46,325 bases of DNA from Methanomicrobiales archaeon (GTDB lineage: Archaea; Halobacteriota; Methanomicrobia; Methanomicrobiales; Methanospirillaceae): the NCBI GenBank assembly GCA_013415565.1, contig JAAEET010000006.1, forward strand, positions 1 to 46,325, written 5' to 3'. Within the stretch, counting starts at the first letter, position 1; each line of letters opens with the position of its first letter. The notes under the pieces are model-generated. The model searched no databases and had not been told where the DNA came from. It saw nothing but the letters and a program-made list of their open reading frames with translations. This document shows positions 16,908-27,094 of the stretch, one piece after another. Made by a program: the position numbers and the translations under genes.

Positions 16908-18909
16908 ACAGATGAGCAGGGTTCTGATTGCCGCGCCGAAAGACGTGATGGAGCCCGTCATCAGCGAGCTCCACCGCCAGAGACTCTTTCACATTGAAGA
17001 CTTTGTCGAAAATGACGAGGAAGAGTATGCCGGGTACCGGATTGGTGTTCCCCTCGAAGGTGCCAAGGAAATTTCAAAGGATCTGCTCAGGCTGAGATCA
17101 GTCACCGGCGCATTCTCCTTGCGGGCCGAGGATCTGGATCCGAGTGGAAAGATCCGGAAATCGCAATTAACAGCACAGATTGAGCAGGAACTCCCCGGGA
17201 TTGAAATGGAAGTGGAAGAACTCCTTTCCCGGAGGACAGAACTCGAAAATCATGTGAAGGAGCTCGAACAGAAGATCGAGGCATTAACCCCCTTTTCAGA
17301 GATGCGGGCAGATCTTGCCCTGCTCCACGGATACCGGACCCTTGCCGTCTTTGCCGGATATCTGTCAAAGAAGGTTGATATCGGTGTCCCCTGTGAGGAA
17401 TATTATTCCGAATCTAAGAAAGGGAATTTCCTTGTTGCCGTTGTCCCCGTGGAGTACCGGCAGGAAGTCGAGCGGAAACTGCTCGATGCCCAGTTCCAGA
17501 CTGTTCCTGTGCCTGACGAGTCCGGCCCTGCGAAGGAACGGATAAGTGTGTACAATGTCCAGATCGAAACCGACAGGAAGGACCTTGAAGAGATCGCGAC
17601 ACAGCTTGACGCTTTGAAATCGCAATATTCCGAATTCCTGATCGCCTGTGACGAGCTCCTTTCCATTGATGCACAAAAGGCAGAGGTACCTTTACGGTTT
17701 GCCACCACAGACCACGCATTCATCGCTGATGGCTGGGTTCCTTCCCATACCCTTAGTAGTCTGACTGATGGCATCAACGCCGTATCAGGTGGCAGGGCTT
17801 TTGTGGCTAAGCTCCCCATCCAAAAAGAGAGAGATGTTGTTCCGGTTGAGTACGATAACATCAATTTTGCCAAACCAACCCAATTTCTGATGGATATTTA
17901 CTCTCGTCCGAAATACACCGAGCTCGATCCTACCCTGATCGTCGCCATCGTATTTCCGATATTCTTTGGCCTGATTCTTGGTGATGTGGGCTATGGTGCC
18001 CTGCTGCTTGTCGCAAGCTTTGGCCTCAGGAAATTACTGAAAGGATCCGATGGGAAGATGCTCCTTGATATTATGCGGAATGCCAGTATCTCGAGTATTT
18101 TCTTTGGTATTTTGTTCAGTGAAATTTTCGGGTTCAAACTTCCCTGGGCACCCATCCTTCCCAGCAGACACCTCAATATCGGAGGTGAAGGGGGCCATGG
18201 ACCAGCTATTCCTGAACTGATGATCATGTGCGTCTGGATCGGTATCATCCATATTACCGCCGGGCGTATTCTCGGGATACTGAACCACGCCAGACGGGCA
18301 CAGGGTGGAGCGTTTGATATCGAGGAAGCTAGTGAGCACCACGGGAATCAACGTTCCCACCATGTCCGGGCGATGCTGGCGAATCTCGGATGGATCATGG
18401 TTATGTGGGGTATTCTGGTCATGATCTGGTCGGCATTTCCCATGCCGCTCATGCCTGACCTGACCGGATTCGCCCCCCTTGTCATGGGACTAACCCTGCC
18501 TTTGATCATCGGCATCCTGTTGGTTGTGCCCGGGGTCGTATTCATTTTCAGGGAATCAGCGCTTGAGCTTGTTGAACTCCCCACTATCCTCTCGCATGTG
18601 CTCTCATATGCACGTCTGGTCGGGGTAGGGGTCTCTTCAGTTGCTATTGCCATGGTGATTAACTTTATCACCATCGGACTGATTATTGAACCGCAATTAG
18701 AAAATTTAACCATCTTTGGTGCAATTATCATCGCAGTCGGGGTTATCGTCTGGATAATCGGGCAGATCCTGAACACCATCCTTGGAATGATTGGAGGCGG
18801 ACTCCAATCCCTCAGGTTGCAGTATGTTGAATTCTTCACCAAATTCTACAAGGGTGGAGGAAAGAAGTACAGTCCATTTGGAGAAATTAGAAGATTTACG
18901 GAGGATTAG
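16894..18909 (+). CDS. atpI: A-type ATP synthase subunit I (a-subunit)
   Basis: This is the membrane stator subunit forming the ion half-channels next to the rotor ring. The 671-residue protein has a cytosolic N-terminal half with coiled-coil hairpin segments (to about residue 330) and a C-terminal half with seven or eight membrane helices. The helix reading LSHVLSYARLVGVGVSS contains R574, the probable essential arginine that faces the rotor carboxylate. Two extra-membrane loops are rich in His and Gly (about 425-495). Base composition of this gene is noticeably less GC-rich than neighbouring operons. Confidence 0.95.
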   Translation: MLSPEQMSRVLIAAPKDVMEPVISELHRQRLFHIEDFVENDEEEYAGYRIGVPLEGAKEISKDLLRLRSVTGAFSLRAEDLDPSGKIRKSQLTAQIEQELPGIEMEVEELLSRRTELENHVKELEQKIEALTPFSEMRADLALLHGYRTLAVFAGYLSKKVDIGVPCEEYYSESKKGNFLVAVVPVEYRQEVERKLLDAQFQTVPVPDESGPAKERISVYNVQIETDRKDLEEIATQLDALKSQYSEFLIACDELLSIDAQKAEVPLRFATTDHAFIADGWVPSHTLSSLTDGINAVSGGRAFVAKLPIQKERDVVPVEYDNINFAKPTQFLMDIYSRPKYTELDPTLIVAIVFPIFFGLILGDVGYGALLLVASFGLRKLLKGSDGKMLLDIMRNASISSIFFGILFSEIFGFKLPWAPILPSRHLNIGGEGGHGPAIPELMIMCVWIGIIHITAGRILGILNHARRAQGGAFDIEEASEHHGNQRSHHVRAMLANLGWIMVMWGILVMIWSAFPMPLMPDLTGFAPLVMGLTLPLIIGILLVVPGVVFIFRESALELVELPTILSHVLSYARLVGVGVSSVAIAMVINFITIGLIIEPQLENLTIFGAIIIAVGVIVWIIGQILNTILGMIGGGLQSLRLQYVEFFTKFYKGGGKKYSPFGEIRRFTED

Positions 18910-18912
18910 AAC

Positions 18913-19170
18913 ATGGTCGGAGAAGAACTTGTTGGATTAACACCTGAAATGATCGAGGCCTCACAGGCCGGAATGAAGGCAATCGGCGCAGCCATTGCGG
19001 TCGGATCGACCGGTTTAGCCTCGGCGGCAGCCGAAATGGCGATCGGTTCTGCAGCGGTCGGTGCAACCGCAGAAAATAAAGATGTATTCGGGCTCGTCCT
19101 GTTACTTACCGTCATTCCGGAAACCATTGTAATTTTCGGGCTCGTCGTGGCGCTACTGCTCATATTCTGA
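18913..19170 (+). CDS. atpK: A-type ATP synthase rotor subunit K (c-subunit)
   Basis: This is the proteolipid of the rotor ring, an 85-residue two-helix hairpin. Helix 2 has the ion-binding carboxylate E70 in VIPETIVIFG, the archaeal consensus. Helix 1 (about 21-52) carries a second acidic residue, E41, and its glycine motif is partly replaced by Ser/Ala (GSTGLASAAAE). It starts 3 bp after atpI. Whether H+ or Na+ is carried cannot be settled by eye. Confidence 0.95.
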   Translation: MVGEELVGLTPEMIEASQAGMKAIGAAIAVGSTGLASAAAEMAIGSAAVGATAENKDVFGLVLLLTVIPETIVIFGLVVALLLIF

Positions 19171-19184
19171 ACGCGGGGCTGACA

Positions 19185-19763
19185 ATGGGACTGGAAGTGG
19201 TCATCGAAGAAATCAGGGACAAAGGGAAGAGAGAGGCAGAACGGATCAGGCAGGAAACCCAGGCAGAAGTCAACAGTATCCTGAAAACCGCTCAGGAAAA
19301 GGCAGAACGGATCAAACTGGCGGTTGATCAGGATGTGGAGAGACAGAAATCCCATATTATGAACCAGGAAGTTTCTGCCGCGAACCTTGTGGTGAAGCGG
19401 CAGCTCCTGAACACCCAGAAAGACCTCCTTGATCAGGTCTATTCTGTTGCCCTCTCCTCCATTGCCAGGCTGCCTGAAGATGTTCATAGGGATGTACTGA
19501 AAAGTCTCCTTTCGAAGGCCAAAGCAGAGATCCCTGAAGGCATTGTCCACTGCAACAGGCGGGACAGTGAAACCCTTAACCGGATTCTTGCCGGCGATAC
19601 CACCCTGAAAGGGTACGTCGCGGGAAAAACCGTTGAGATCGAAGGCGGAATCATCATCGAAAGTACAAACGGTGAGATCCAGATCGATTATAGTTACCGG
19701 ACATTCCTCGACGAAATCTGGGAGACAGGATTTAAGGATGCATCTGAAATCCTGTTCGGCTAA
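19185..19763 (+). CDS. atpE: A-type ATP synthase subunit E
   Basis: This is the peripheral-stalk subunit that pairs with H. Of its 192 residues the first 100 or so form a charged coiled coil, and the C-terminal domain has the family pattern GGIIIESTNGEIQIDYSYRTFLDEI that caps the head. It lies 14 nt after atpK, with the expected operon position and length. It matters for stator stiffness and has no catalytic residues. Confidence 0.93.
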   Translation: MGLEVVIEEIRDKGKREAERIRQETQAEVNSILKTAQEKAERIKLAVDQDVERQKSHIMNQEVSAANLVVKRQLLNTQKDLLDQVYSVALSSIARLPEDVHRDVLKSLLSKAKAEIPEGIVHCNRRDSETLNRILAGDTTLKGYVAGKTVEIEGGIIIESTNGEIQIDYSYRTFLDEIWETGFKDASEILFG

Positions 19764-19774
19764 GGTGATCGAGG

Positions 19775-20830
19775 ATGGTTAAATTCAGTGCCGGGCCGGT
19801 GCCATACGTCTACGTATGCACGAGAATGCGGGTCAGGAAATCAAAACTTATCCCGAGGGAAGACTATCTCAGGCTGCTCAATATGAGCATTCCCGAAATT
19901 ACCCGTTTTATCGAAGAGACCCAGTATAAAAAAGAGATAGATGAGCTCGCCTCATCGTTCCATGGGATAGATCTCCTGGAACTGGCTCTTTCCTGGAACC
20001 TGGCCAAGGAATACCAGAGCATCCAGGATATCACCCCCGGAGTGCTCAAGCGATTTACCCAGTCGTATCTCAGAAAGTGGGATATCCAGAATATACTCAC
20101 CATCTTCAGGGGAAAAGCACAGGGGATGAAAACAGGCAAAATCAGAGAGATTCTTGTCCCCGGCGGCGAACTTGATAAAGTATTTCTCGACAGGCTGCTG
20201 AAGGAAGACTCCCTGGAAAAGATAGTAGAAGCCCTCAGGGGTCAATCGATATATCCTGTCATTGCAGCAGGGATCACCACAGCGATTGAAGAGGAGTCCT
20301 TTGCGAAGATTGAAAACGCTCTCTACAAGCAGTTCTATGAAAATCTCCTTTCTGAGGCGACGAGTGGATTTAAAGGAGGCAGACAGTTCCTTGAGTACAT
20401 CCTTCTGGATATTGATATGATCAATATCAGGAACATGTTCAGGCTTCGGGCAGATAAATTGCCGGAAGACGCCAGCACGATGGTGATACCAGGAGGGAGG
20501 TTCTCAATTCAGGATTTCCAGGATCTCGTCAGCATCGAGGACGAAAAAAGTTTCATTGATGCCCTGAAATCAAAAGTGACATTAAAACCACTTCTAGTAC
20601 TCCTCGATGCGATGACTGGTGAGAGATCCCTCCGTGAGATCGAGATTGATTTGATCAAAGTGCAGCTCGCCCAGATGGAGTCTTTTTCAAAGATGAAACC
20701 ATTCTCAATCCATCCCATCCTCACCTACCTTGAGAAAAAGAAGTATGAGATTTTCAATCTCCGGGCGATCGCCAGGGGGAAGGAAGTCAATCTTCCAACT
20801 GACCGGATTCGCGGATACCTGGTGATGTAA
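19775..20830 (+). CDS. atpC: A-type ATP synthase subunit C
   Basis: This is the socket subunit (homologue of V-ATPase subunit d) that joins the central stalk to the rotor ring. It has 351 mainly helical residues, with the family segments [16 protein letters not shown] at the N-terminus, [16 protein letters not shown] in the middle, and [17 protein letters not shown] near the C-terminus. It lies 11 nt after atpE and 1 nt before atpF. Length and order agree with other methanogen operons. Confidence 0.94.
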   Translation: MVKFSAGPVPYVYVCTRMRVRKSKLIPREDYLRLLNMSIPEITRFIEETQYKKEIDELASSFHGIDLLELALSWNLAKEYQSIQDITPGVLKRFTQSYLRKWDIQNILTIFRGKAQGMKTGKIREILVPGGELDKVFLDRLLKEDSLEKIVEALRGQSIYPVIAAGITTAIEEESFAKIENALYKQFYENLLSEATSGFKGGRQFLEYILLDIDMINIRNMFRLRADKLPEDASTMVIPGGRFSIQDFQDLVSIEDEKSFIDALKSKVTLKPLLVLLDAMTGERSLREIEIDLIKVQLAQMESFSKMKPFSIHPILTYLEKKKYEIFNLRAIARGKEVNLPTDRIRGYLVM

Positions 20831-20831
20831 C

Positions 20832-21134
20832 ATGGAGATAGCGGTTGTCGGCAGCAGTGATTTCGTTCTCGGTTTCAGGCTTGCTGGGGTCAGACGGACC
20901 TATGCAGCCGAATCGGACGAGAAACTTGTCGAATACATTACCAGGGTTCTTGACGACGGCACAATTGGAATTCTCGTCCTGCAGAGCAAGGACATGAACA
21001 GGATCCCGCGGCGTCTCCAGAACACGCTCGAAAATTCGGTAAAACCGACGGTCATTGCAGTCGGTGCCGAGGAGGGGGGATTGTCCATGAGGGAGAGAAT
21101 AAAGCGATCAGTGGGTGTTGATCTGTGGAAGTAA
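20832..21134 (+). CDS. atpF: A-type ATP synthase subunit F
   Basis: This is a central-stalk subunit that binds D and stimulates ATPase activity in relatives. The 100-residue protein has an alpha/beta Rossmann-like layout beginning [21 protein letters not shown], the family signature, followed by [13 protein letters not shown] and a VIAVG strand. The end overlaps the atpA start by 10 bp, consistent with coupling. Confidence 0.94.
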   Translation: MEIAVVGSSDFVLGFRLAGVRRTYAAESDEKLVEYITRVLDDGTIGILVLQSKDMNRIPRRLQNTLENSVKPTVIAVGAEEGGLSMRERIKRSVGVDLWK

Positions 21135-22888
21135 AAGAGAAGAAAGAAAAAGGCCAGGAAGGAGTCCTCAGGAGGATTGCCGGCCCTGTCGTCACTGCGG
21201 TCAATATTGATGCGCATATGTATGATGTGGTGAAGGTCGGCCATGAGGAGCTCATGGGAGAGGTCATCAAGATCCAGGGTGATGAGACCATCATCCAGGT
21301 CTACGAAGATACCTCAGGGATCAGACCCGGAGAACCCGTGACCAACACGGGGCTTTCTCTCGCCGTGGAGCTCGGTCCGGGACTCCTGACCAGTATTTAT
21401 GACGGGATACAGAGGCCCCTGTCCGTACTAGTGGACAAGATGGGAGATTTCATCCAGCGGGGGGTCTCCGCACCCGGGCTTGATCACCAGAAGAAATGGG
21501 AATTCAGGCCCCTTGTAAAGGAAGGAGACAAGGTATCTCCCGGCACAATCATCGGGGAGGTCCAGGAGACGAACATCGTCCACCGGATCCTTGTTCCGCC
21601 AAATGTGCAGGGAGGAACCGTAAAGAGTATCAAAACGGGATCTTTCACCGTTGAGGAGATCGTCTGCACTCTCGATACGGGGACACAACTCGCGATGATG
21701 CAGAAGTGGCCGGTCCGTGTACCACGCCCGGTCACGGAGAAGATGAACCCAACCATCCCGCTCATCACCGGGCAGCGGATCCTCGACGGCCTGTTTCCGA
21801 TTGCCAAGGGAGGCACAGCCGCGATTCCCGGTCCGTTCGGGAGCGGAAAGACGGTCACCCAGCAGCAGCTCGCCAAGTGGAGTGACGCGGAGATCGTGGT
21901 CTACATCGGCTGCGGAGAACGTGGAAACGAGATGACCGAGGTGCTGACCGAATTTCCGGAACTCGAGGATCCCAAGACCGGAAAGCCACTCATGGAGAGG
22001 ACGGTGCTTATCGCAAACACGAGCAACATGCCGGTCGCTGCCCGTGAAGCATCGGTATACACCGGCATCACCATCGCCGAATATTTCCGCGATATGGGGT
22101 ATGACGTCTCGCTGATGGCAGACTCAACCTCCCGGTGGGCAGAGGCGATGAGGGAGATATCATCCCGGCTGGAAGAGATGCCTGGAGAAGAGGGGTACCC
22201 GGCATACCTTGCCGCCCGGCTCTCGGAGTTCTATGAGCGGGCTGGCCTGGTCAGGACCCTCTCCGGGAATAACGGGTCGGTCTCGGTCATCGGTGCTGTA
22301 TCCCCGCCCGGAGGAGATTTCTCCGAGCCGGTCACCCAGAACACGCTTCGTATCGTGAAGGTCTTCTGGGCACTGGATGCAAAACTGTCCCAGCGCCGGC
22401 ACTTCCCGGCCATCAACTGGCTCAATTCGTACTCGCTCTACCTCGACACGCTCCATGACTGGTATGACAAGGAAGTCTCGCCTGAATGGAACGTGCTCCG
22501 GTCCTGGGCTATGGAGGTTCTCCAGAAAGAGGCCGAACTCCAGGAGATCGTCCAGCTGGTCGGATCTGATGCCCTCCCCGAGGCAGAGCAGCTGACCATC
22601 GAGATCGCACGGATGATCCGTGAGATATTCCTGCAGCAGAATGCGTATGATGCGGTTGATACATTCTGTGACATGGCAAAACAGTACGACATGATGAAAG
22701 CGATCAAGGGTTTTGCAGACCTCGCCTATGGAGCACAGACTGCAGGGGTGTCCCCGGCGCAGATCATCTCCATCAAATCCAAGAACGATCTGCCCCAGAT
22801 CAAGTTCATCAAGGACTACAGGCCTGAGCTGGAACGGATCCAGAAGAGTATGGATAGTGAAATCAATATCCTGAGGTCGTCGGCATGA
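21125..22888 (+). CDS. atpA: A-type ATP synthase catalytic subunit A
   Basis: This is the catalytic subunit that binds and turns over ATP at the A/B interface. The 587-residue protein has P-loop [10 protein letters not shown] at about 236-245, the non-homologous bulge region expected between residues 110 and 200, and the [31 protein letters not shown] stretch typical of the family. It begins with GTG inside the end of atpF, with a GGGTG ribosome site about 8 nt before. It overlaps atpB by 4 bp (ATGA). All expected motifs are intact. Confidence 0.97.
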   Translation: MEVKEKKEKGQEGVLRRIAGPVVTAVNIDAHMYDVVKVGHEELMGEVIKIQGDETIIQVYEDTSGIRPGEPVTNTGLSLAVELGPGLLTSIYDGIQRPLSVLVDKMGDFIQRGVSAPGLDHQKKWEFRPLVKEGDKVSPGTIIGEVQETNIVHRILVPPNVQGGTVKSIKTGSFTVEEIVCTLDTGTQLAMMQKWPVRVPRPVTEKMNPTIPLITGQRILDGLFPIAKGGTAAIPGPFGSGKTVTQQQLAKWSDAEIVVYIGCGERGNEMTEVLTEFPELEDPKTGKPLMERTVLIANTSNMPVAAREASVYTGITIAEYFRDMGYDVSLMADSTSRWAEAMREISSRLEEMPGEEGYPAYLAARLSEFYERAGLVRTLSGNNGSVSVIGAVSPPGGDFSEPVTQNTLRIVKVFWALDAKLSQRRHFPAINWLNSYSLYLDTLHDWYDKEVSPEWNVLRSWAMEVLQKEAELQEIVQLVGSDALPEAEQLTIEIARMIREIFLQQNAYDAVDTFCDMAKQYDMMKAIKGFADLAYGAQTAGVSPAQIISIKSKNDLPQIKFIKDYRPELERIQKSMDSEINILRSSA

Positions 22889-24276
22889 AGGAGTATCGAA
22901 CGATATCAAAGATCGCCGGCCCCCTGGTCTTTGTCGAGAAGACTGAACCCGTCGGATACGGTGAACTCGTAAATATCGTACTGTTTGACGGAACCATCAA
23001 GCGCGGCCAGGTCCTGGACACGAGTGACGACCTGGTGGTCGTTCAGGTCTTCGAGACCACGGCAGGTATCGGCAAGGACAGCGGGATCCGGTTCCTGGGA
23101 GAGACCATCAAGATGCCGGTCGGAAAGGAGATGCTCGGCCGTATCCTTTCAGGAGGGGGAAAACCTATCGACGGTGGCCCGGAAATCATGCCTGAAAAGA
23201 GGCTCGATATCACCGGTGCTGCGATCAATCCCTATGCCAGGGCATCGCCTGAGGAGTTCATCCAGACAGGGATCTCCACAATTGACGGAACAAACACCCT
23301 GGTCCGGGGACAGAAACTTCCGATCTTCTCCGGTGCAGGACTGCCCCACAACAACATTGCCCTCCAGATCGCGCGACAATCAAAGGTGCTCGGCTCGCAG
23401 GAGGCCTTTGCCGTCGTATTTGCAGCGATGGGCATCACGAAAGAAGAAGCCAACCACTTCATGCATGACTTTGAGCGGACCGGAGCTCTTGAACGGGCGG
23501 TTGTCTTCCTCAACCTCGCCGATGACCCCGCAGTCGAGCGTATCATCACTCCGCGCCTTGCCCTGACCACTGCCGAGTACCTTGCATTTGAACTCGACAT
23601 GCACGTACTGGTCATCCTGACTGACATGACCAACTACTGTGAGGCTCTCCGTCAGATAGGGGCTGCCCGGGAAGAGGTGCCGGGCCGGAGAGGATATCCG
23701 GGGTACATGTACACTGATCTTGCCGGTATCTACGAGCGGGCAGGGATCATCAAGGGCAAGAAGGGCTCGATTACGCAGTTCCCGATCCTCACGATGCCGG
23801 GTGATGATATCACCCACCCGATCCCGGATCTGACAGGATACATTACAGAAGGACAGATTGTGGTCTCACGTGAGCTCCACAGGAAGGGCATTTATCCACC
23901 AATCAATGTTCTTCCGTCTCTCTCCCGTCTGATGAACCTTGGTATCGGGAAAGAGCACACCCGTGAGGACCACAAGAAGGTCTCAGACCAGCTCTATGCC
24001 GCCTATGCCGAAGGAAACGATCTCCGGGGCCTGGTTGCTATCGTCGGAAAAGATGCGCTTTCAGAGCGCGACAGGATGTTTCTTGAGTTTGCTGACCTGT
24101 TTGAGAACCGGTTCGTCCGCCAGGGATACAATGAGGATCGATCGATCTTCGAGACGCTCGATGGTGGATGGAATCTCCTTGCAACACTCCCGGTCGAGCA
24201 GCTTGTCCGTATCGACCGTGACCTGATAAACAAGTATCACCCAAAGTTCAGACAGGAAGCAAAGGAACAGGGGTAA
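22885..24276 (+). CDS. atpB: A-type ATP synthase regulatory subunit B
   Basis: This subunit alternates with A in the head and completes the nucleotide site without its own full P-loop. The 463-residue protein lacks GKT and has FSGAGLPHN in the equivalent place, as is normal. Further signatures are [37 protein letters not shown] and a C-terminal [13 protein letters not shown]. It is translationally coupled to atpA through the ATGA overlap. Confidence 0.97.
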   Translation: MKEYRTISKIAGPLVFVEKTEPVGYGELVNIVLFDGTIKRGQVLDTSDDLVVVQVFETTAGIGKDSGIRFLGETIKMPVGKEMLGRILSGGGKPIDGGPEIMPEKRLDITGAAINPYARASPEEFIQTGISTIDGTNTLVRGQKLPIFSGAGLPHNNIALQIARQSKVLGSQEAFAVVFAAMGITKEEANHFMHDFERTGALERAVVFLNLADDPAVERIITPRLALTTAEYLAFELDMHVLVILTDMTNYCEALRQIGAAREEVPGRRGYPGYMYTDLAGIYERAGIIKGKKGSITQFPILTMPGDDITHPIPDLTGYITEGQIVVSRELHRKGIYPPINVLPSLSRLMNLGIGKEHTREDHKKVSDQLYAAYAEGNDLRGLVAIVGKDALSERDRMFLEFADLFENRFVRQGYNEDRSIFETLDGGWNLLATLPVEQLVRIDRDLINKYHPKFRQEAKEQG

Positions 24277-24282
24277 TGGGAC

Positions 24283-24909
24283 ATGGCACTGCGCGATATC
24301 AAGCCCACACGATCGGAACTCATCAACCTGAAACGGCGGATAGCACTGTCAGAGCGTGGGTATAAGATCCTCAAGATGAAGCGCGATGGCCTGATCATAG
24401 AATTTTTCAAGGTACTCGAAACGGCGAAAGACAGCCAGAGCGATCTCCTGGACAAGTACGAGCGTGCCATTCAGATGATAGCCTTTGCAAACACTGTTGA
24501 AGGGACGATCGGGGTAAAATCGGCAGCATTCTCTGTCCAGGAGGTCCCTGATATCACGCTTGCAAGCAAGAATATCATGGGCGTGGTTGTTCCCGAGATA
24601 GAGTCTTCAAAAGTGAAAAAGAGTCTTGTTGACCGCGGTTACGGTCTCCTGGGGACTACCTCGGTTATCGACGAGGCAGCATCGTCCTATGAAGACCTGG
24701 TGGAGTCAATTATCGAGAGTGCCGAGATCGAGACTACCATGAAGAAGCTCCTGGATGAGATCGAGTCCACGAAACGACGGGTGAACGCCCTGGAGTTCAA
24801 GGTGATTCCGGAACTCACCGAAGCGCGTGATTTTATCAAGATGCGGCTTGATGAGATGGAGCGGGAAGAGCTTTTCAGGCTGAAGAAAATAAAGGCCAGG
24901 AACATGTGA
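24283..24909 (+). CDS. atpD: A-type ATP synthase subunit D
   Basis: This is the central shaft that rotates inside the A3B3 head. The 208-residue protein has long N- and C-terminal helices forming an antiparallel coiled coil, with the conserved opening [15 protein letters not shown] and the C-terminal [14 protein letters not shown] segment. It starts 6 nt after atpB and is the last ATP synthase gene. pgk begins 16 nt later, with no terminator-like sequence between. Confidence 0.96.
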   Translation: MALRDIKPTRSELINLKRRIALSERGYKILKMKRDGLIIEFFKVLETAKDSQSDLLDKYERAIQMIAFANTVEGTIGVKSAAFSVQEVPDITLASKNIMGVVVPEIESSKVKKSLVDRGYGLLGTTSVIDEAASSYEDLVESIIESAEIETTMKKLLDEIESTKRRVNALEFKVIPELTEARDFIKMRLDEMEREELFRLKKIKARNM

Positions 24910-24925
24910 TCCGGGAGGAAGAGGT

Positions 24926-26143
24926 ATGGTGAAGATTGGACGGCTGAGCGAGACGCCGTATGCGGGAAAAACGGTCCTGCTGAGGCTTGATTTAAACTCC
25001 CCCATCGATCCCTCCTCCCTCACCATTCTTGACGACAAACGGTTCAGGGAGCATGTTCCTACGGTTCAGGCTCTGATAGAATCTCGGCTGGTGATCCTGA
25101 CCCACCAGAGTCGGCCGGGAAAGAAAGACTTCACCACTCTCGAGGGCCACGCCGAGAAGCTCGAATATCTTATCGGACGTCCTGTCCGCTACATCGACGA
25201 CATCTTCGGACGGTGCGCCCGGGAATCGGTCCGGTCACTACGCCCCGGGGATGTCCTGATGCTCGAGAACGTCCGGTTCAATGCCGAGGAGAACCTCACG
25301 GCAAAGTCGGAAGAAGCCGCCAAGTTCCATATCGTCCGGAATCTGGCGTCGTTCGGTGATCTCTTTGTGAATGACGCGTTCGGCACTGCACACAGGTCAC
25401 AACCGACCATGGTCGGTCTGCCGATGATCATGCGATCCGTCGCCGGACTCCTGATGGAGAAAGAGGTGCTTACGCTTTCCCGGGTCTTTGAGAACGCACC
25501 CCGGCCGATTTGTGTTGTTCTCGGGGGTACCAAGGCCGACGATTCGATCGCTGTCGCATCACACATGCTTGAACACCGGATTGCAGACCAGGTGATTGTG
25601 ACCGGGGTTATCGCCAACATATTCCTCTCCGCAGGGGGTTACGATATCGGACAGCCCTCCCTGCAGCTCATCCACCAGCTGAAATACGACAAGGAAATCA
25701 GGGTTGCCCAGGAGCTCCTGAAGAAGTATCCCGACAAGATCATCCTTCCGGAATGGGTGGCGGTCAGGGAAGGCGGTATCCGGACCGAATACCGGGTCAC
25801 GGCAATTCCCAAGGATGCTCCCATCCTCGATCTCGGGATGGATTCCGTGCTGGTTCTGGCTGAGCGCATCAGAACTGCGGGAACGGTCGTCTTCAACGGC
25901 CCTGCCGGTGTCTTCGAAGATGCTGATTTTGCCACCGGTACGTATGAACTCCTGAAGGCCGCTTCAGAGGCCCAGTTCTCGATTATCGGCGGGGGTCACA
26001 CCGCCGCAGTCGCGGATAAGCTGGGAATCGAGGATGATTTCAGCCATATATCTACCGGCGGCGGGGCCTGTATCGAGTTCCTGACCGGGAAGAAGCTCCC
26101 GGCTGTGGCTGCCCTCGAACGATCAAAAGAGTTGTTCGGGTAA
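24926..26143 (+). CDS. pgk: Phosphoglycerate kinase
   Basis: This enzyme interconverts 1,3-bisphosphoglycerate and 3-phosphoglycerate with ADP/ATP. In methanogens it mainly serves gluconeogenesis and carbon storage. The 405-residue archaeal-type protein shows RLDLNSP at the N-terminus, LTHQSRPG for substrate binding, NDAFGTAHR, and the nucleotide site VVLGGTKADDS with FNGPAGVFE and IGGGHTAA, then ISTGGGACIEFLTG. A GGGAGG/GAGGT site precedes the ATG. Only 16 nt separate it from atpD, so it may be co-transcribed with the ATP synthase. A T-rich terminator follows. Confidence 0.96.
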   Translation: MVKIGRLSETPYAGKTVLLRLDLNSPIDPSSLTILDDKRFREHVPTVQALIESRLVILTHQSRPGKKDFTTLEGHAEKLEYLIGRPVRYIDDIFGRCARESVRSLRPGDVLMLENVRFNAEENLTAKSEEAAKFHIVRNLASFGDLFVNDAFGTAHRSQPTMVGLPMIMRSVAGLLMEKEVLTLSRVFENAPRPICVVLGGTKADDSIAVASHMLEHRIADQVIVTGVIANIFLSAGGYDIGQPSLQLIHQLKYDKEIRVAQELLKKYPDKIILPEWVAVREGGIRTEYRVTAIPKDAPILDLGMDSVLVLAERIRTAGTVVFNGPAGVFEDADFATGTYELLKAASEAQFSIIGGGHTAAVADKLGIEDDFSHISTGGGACIEFLTGKKLPAVAALERSKELFG

Positions 26144-26150
26144 AGAGAAG

Positions 26151-26162
26151 ATTTTGTTTTCT
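26151..26162 (+). terminator. T-rich terminator after pgk
   Basis: ATTTTGTTTTCT begins 8 nt after the pgk stop, the kind of oligo-T tract that ends archaeal transcripts. A short inverted repeat (CGGGA/TCCCG) lies just downstream. Confidence 0.5.
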
Positions 26163-26186
26163 GTACGGGAATGATCCCGCACGTCC

Positions 26187-26624
26187 TTATTTTCCACTCG
26201 TCCGCATCTTCAATGATGGCAGCAGCTTCAGTGAAGGAATACGGGTTGATGTGCCCATCAGACCTGGCACAGGTGCGGGCATTCCGCTCTCCCTGTTCTT
26301 CGAACGAAGGAGGTTATACACCGCAGCTGAAAACAGCATCGCCGTGACGAGGAAGAGGAAGAGCCCGAAGAGCAGGGTGATACCCCCAATCAGCATAATC
26401 CTCACTGGCTGGAATACCATGTATCCGCCGATGATGTAGAGTGGCCAGTAGAAAATCACCGAGATTCTGGTAAACTCCACCGGGCTCCAGAGGCTCCTAT
26501 CCCGTTCCCCTTCGTTGCTCACCGGGAACCTGTCAATCATAACCCCCAGGCGGAGCAGCACGGCCGTGAGCATGAGGCTGACAACCGCTCCGATGATGAT
26601 GCCAATGATAAAAAGTTCTTCCAT
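26187..26624 (-). CDS. Hypothetical membrane protein
   Basis: This is a 145-residue protein with three predicted membrane helices: about 4-26 at the N-terminus, 54-74, and 77-104, the last two almost continuous. A polar, basic tail of about 40 residues follows. The family is not recognised. Start choice: an ATG at 26624 has AGGGA about 6 nt upstream, while the in-frame ATG at 26630 overlaps that site. A strong TATA box at 26656-26664 gives a leader of about 12 nt. It converges on pgk and diverges from the ribbon-helix-helix-like gene. Confidence 0.7.
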   Translation of the reverse strand: MEELFIIGIIIGAVVSLMLTAVLLRLGVMIDRFPVSNEGERDRSLWSPVEFTRISVIFYWPLYIIGGYMVFQPVRIMLIGGITLLFGLFLFLVTAMLFSAAVYNLLRSKNRESGMPAPVPGLMGTSTRIPSLKLLPSLKMRTSGK

Positions 26625-26655
26625 GATCATCCCTGAAGTGCTATTCGGTTGAAAA

Positions 26656-26664
26656 ATATATAAA
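26656..26664 (-). promoter_or_regulatory. TATA box of the small membrane protein gene
   Basis: TTTATATAT on the minus strand lies about 36 nt before the ATG at 26624. It is in the very AT-rich 26640-26760 region shared with the divergent downstream gene. Confidence 0.6.
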
Positions 26665-26737
26665 GTATTCTTTAAGTAATACCTATAGAATTCTTCTCCT
26701 TTCGGAATTCCATAAGTAATACAGGCGATTTTAATAG

Positions 26738-26748
26738 TTTTTATATAC
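26738..26748 (+). promoter_or_regulatory. TATA box of leaderless RHH-like gene
   Basis: TTTTTATATAC is centred about 28 nt before the ATG at 26772, so transcription should begin on or just before that codon. An in-frame TTG at 26754 would precede the transcript. Confidence 0.6.
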
Positions 26749-26771
26749 TTTCATTGTCTATTTATGAGAGG

Positions 26772-27083
26772 ATGGCTGAGAAGGGGACAGCACAAGGGGG
26801 AGGAAGGGTCGCAATTTCTTACAAAATGCCGCCCAATGTATATGAAAAGGTTTATAATCTTGTTTATGAGGAGAAACGGTTTTCCACCGTTTCCGACTGT
26901 ATCACCCAAGCTTTAATATACTTTATCGATAATCAAAACGATGTGGGACAATTCAAAGAGAATCTCCAGGACTACCTCGCATCCGACGAAGGTAAGGACT
27001 TCATGAAGAAGATGATGAAGGAGCTTCTCGTAGATGTTCTGACGGTCCAGCAGCAGAGTATGACCGCTCAGACCAGAAAATAA
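26772..27083 (+). CDS. Ribbon-helix-helix-like small protein
   Basis: This is a 103-residue protein. Residues 12-50 resemble a ribbon-helix-helix DNA-binding fold: a strand (RVAISYKMPPNVYEKV), a helix (YEKVYNLVYEEKRF), a turn (STVSD) and a second helix (CITQALIYFIDNQ). The remainder is an acidic and Met-rich helical tail (KDFMKKMMKELLVDVL) that could mediate oligomerisation. It could be a local repressor, perhaps of its own divergent promoter region, but no operator repeat is obvious. The ATG at 26772 is chosen because the TATA box makes the message leaderless from there. It is monocistronic and followed by an oligo-T terminator. Confidence 0.72.
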   Translation: MAEKGTAQGGGRVAISYKMPPNVYEKVYNLVYEEKRFSTVSDCITQALIYFIDNQNDVGQFKENLQDYLASDEGKDFMKKMMKELLVDVLTVQQQSMTAQTRK

Positions 27084-27094
27084 TTCATAAGGAT

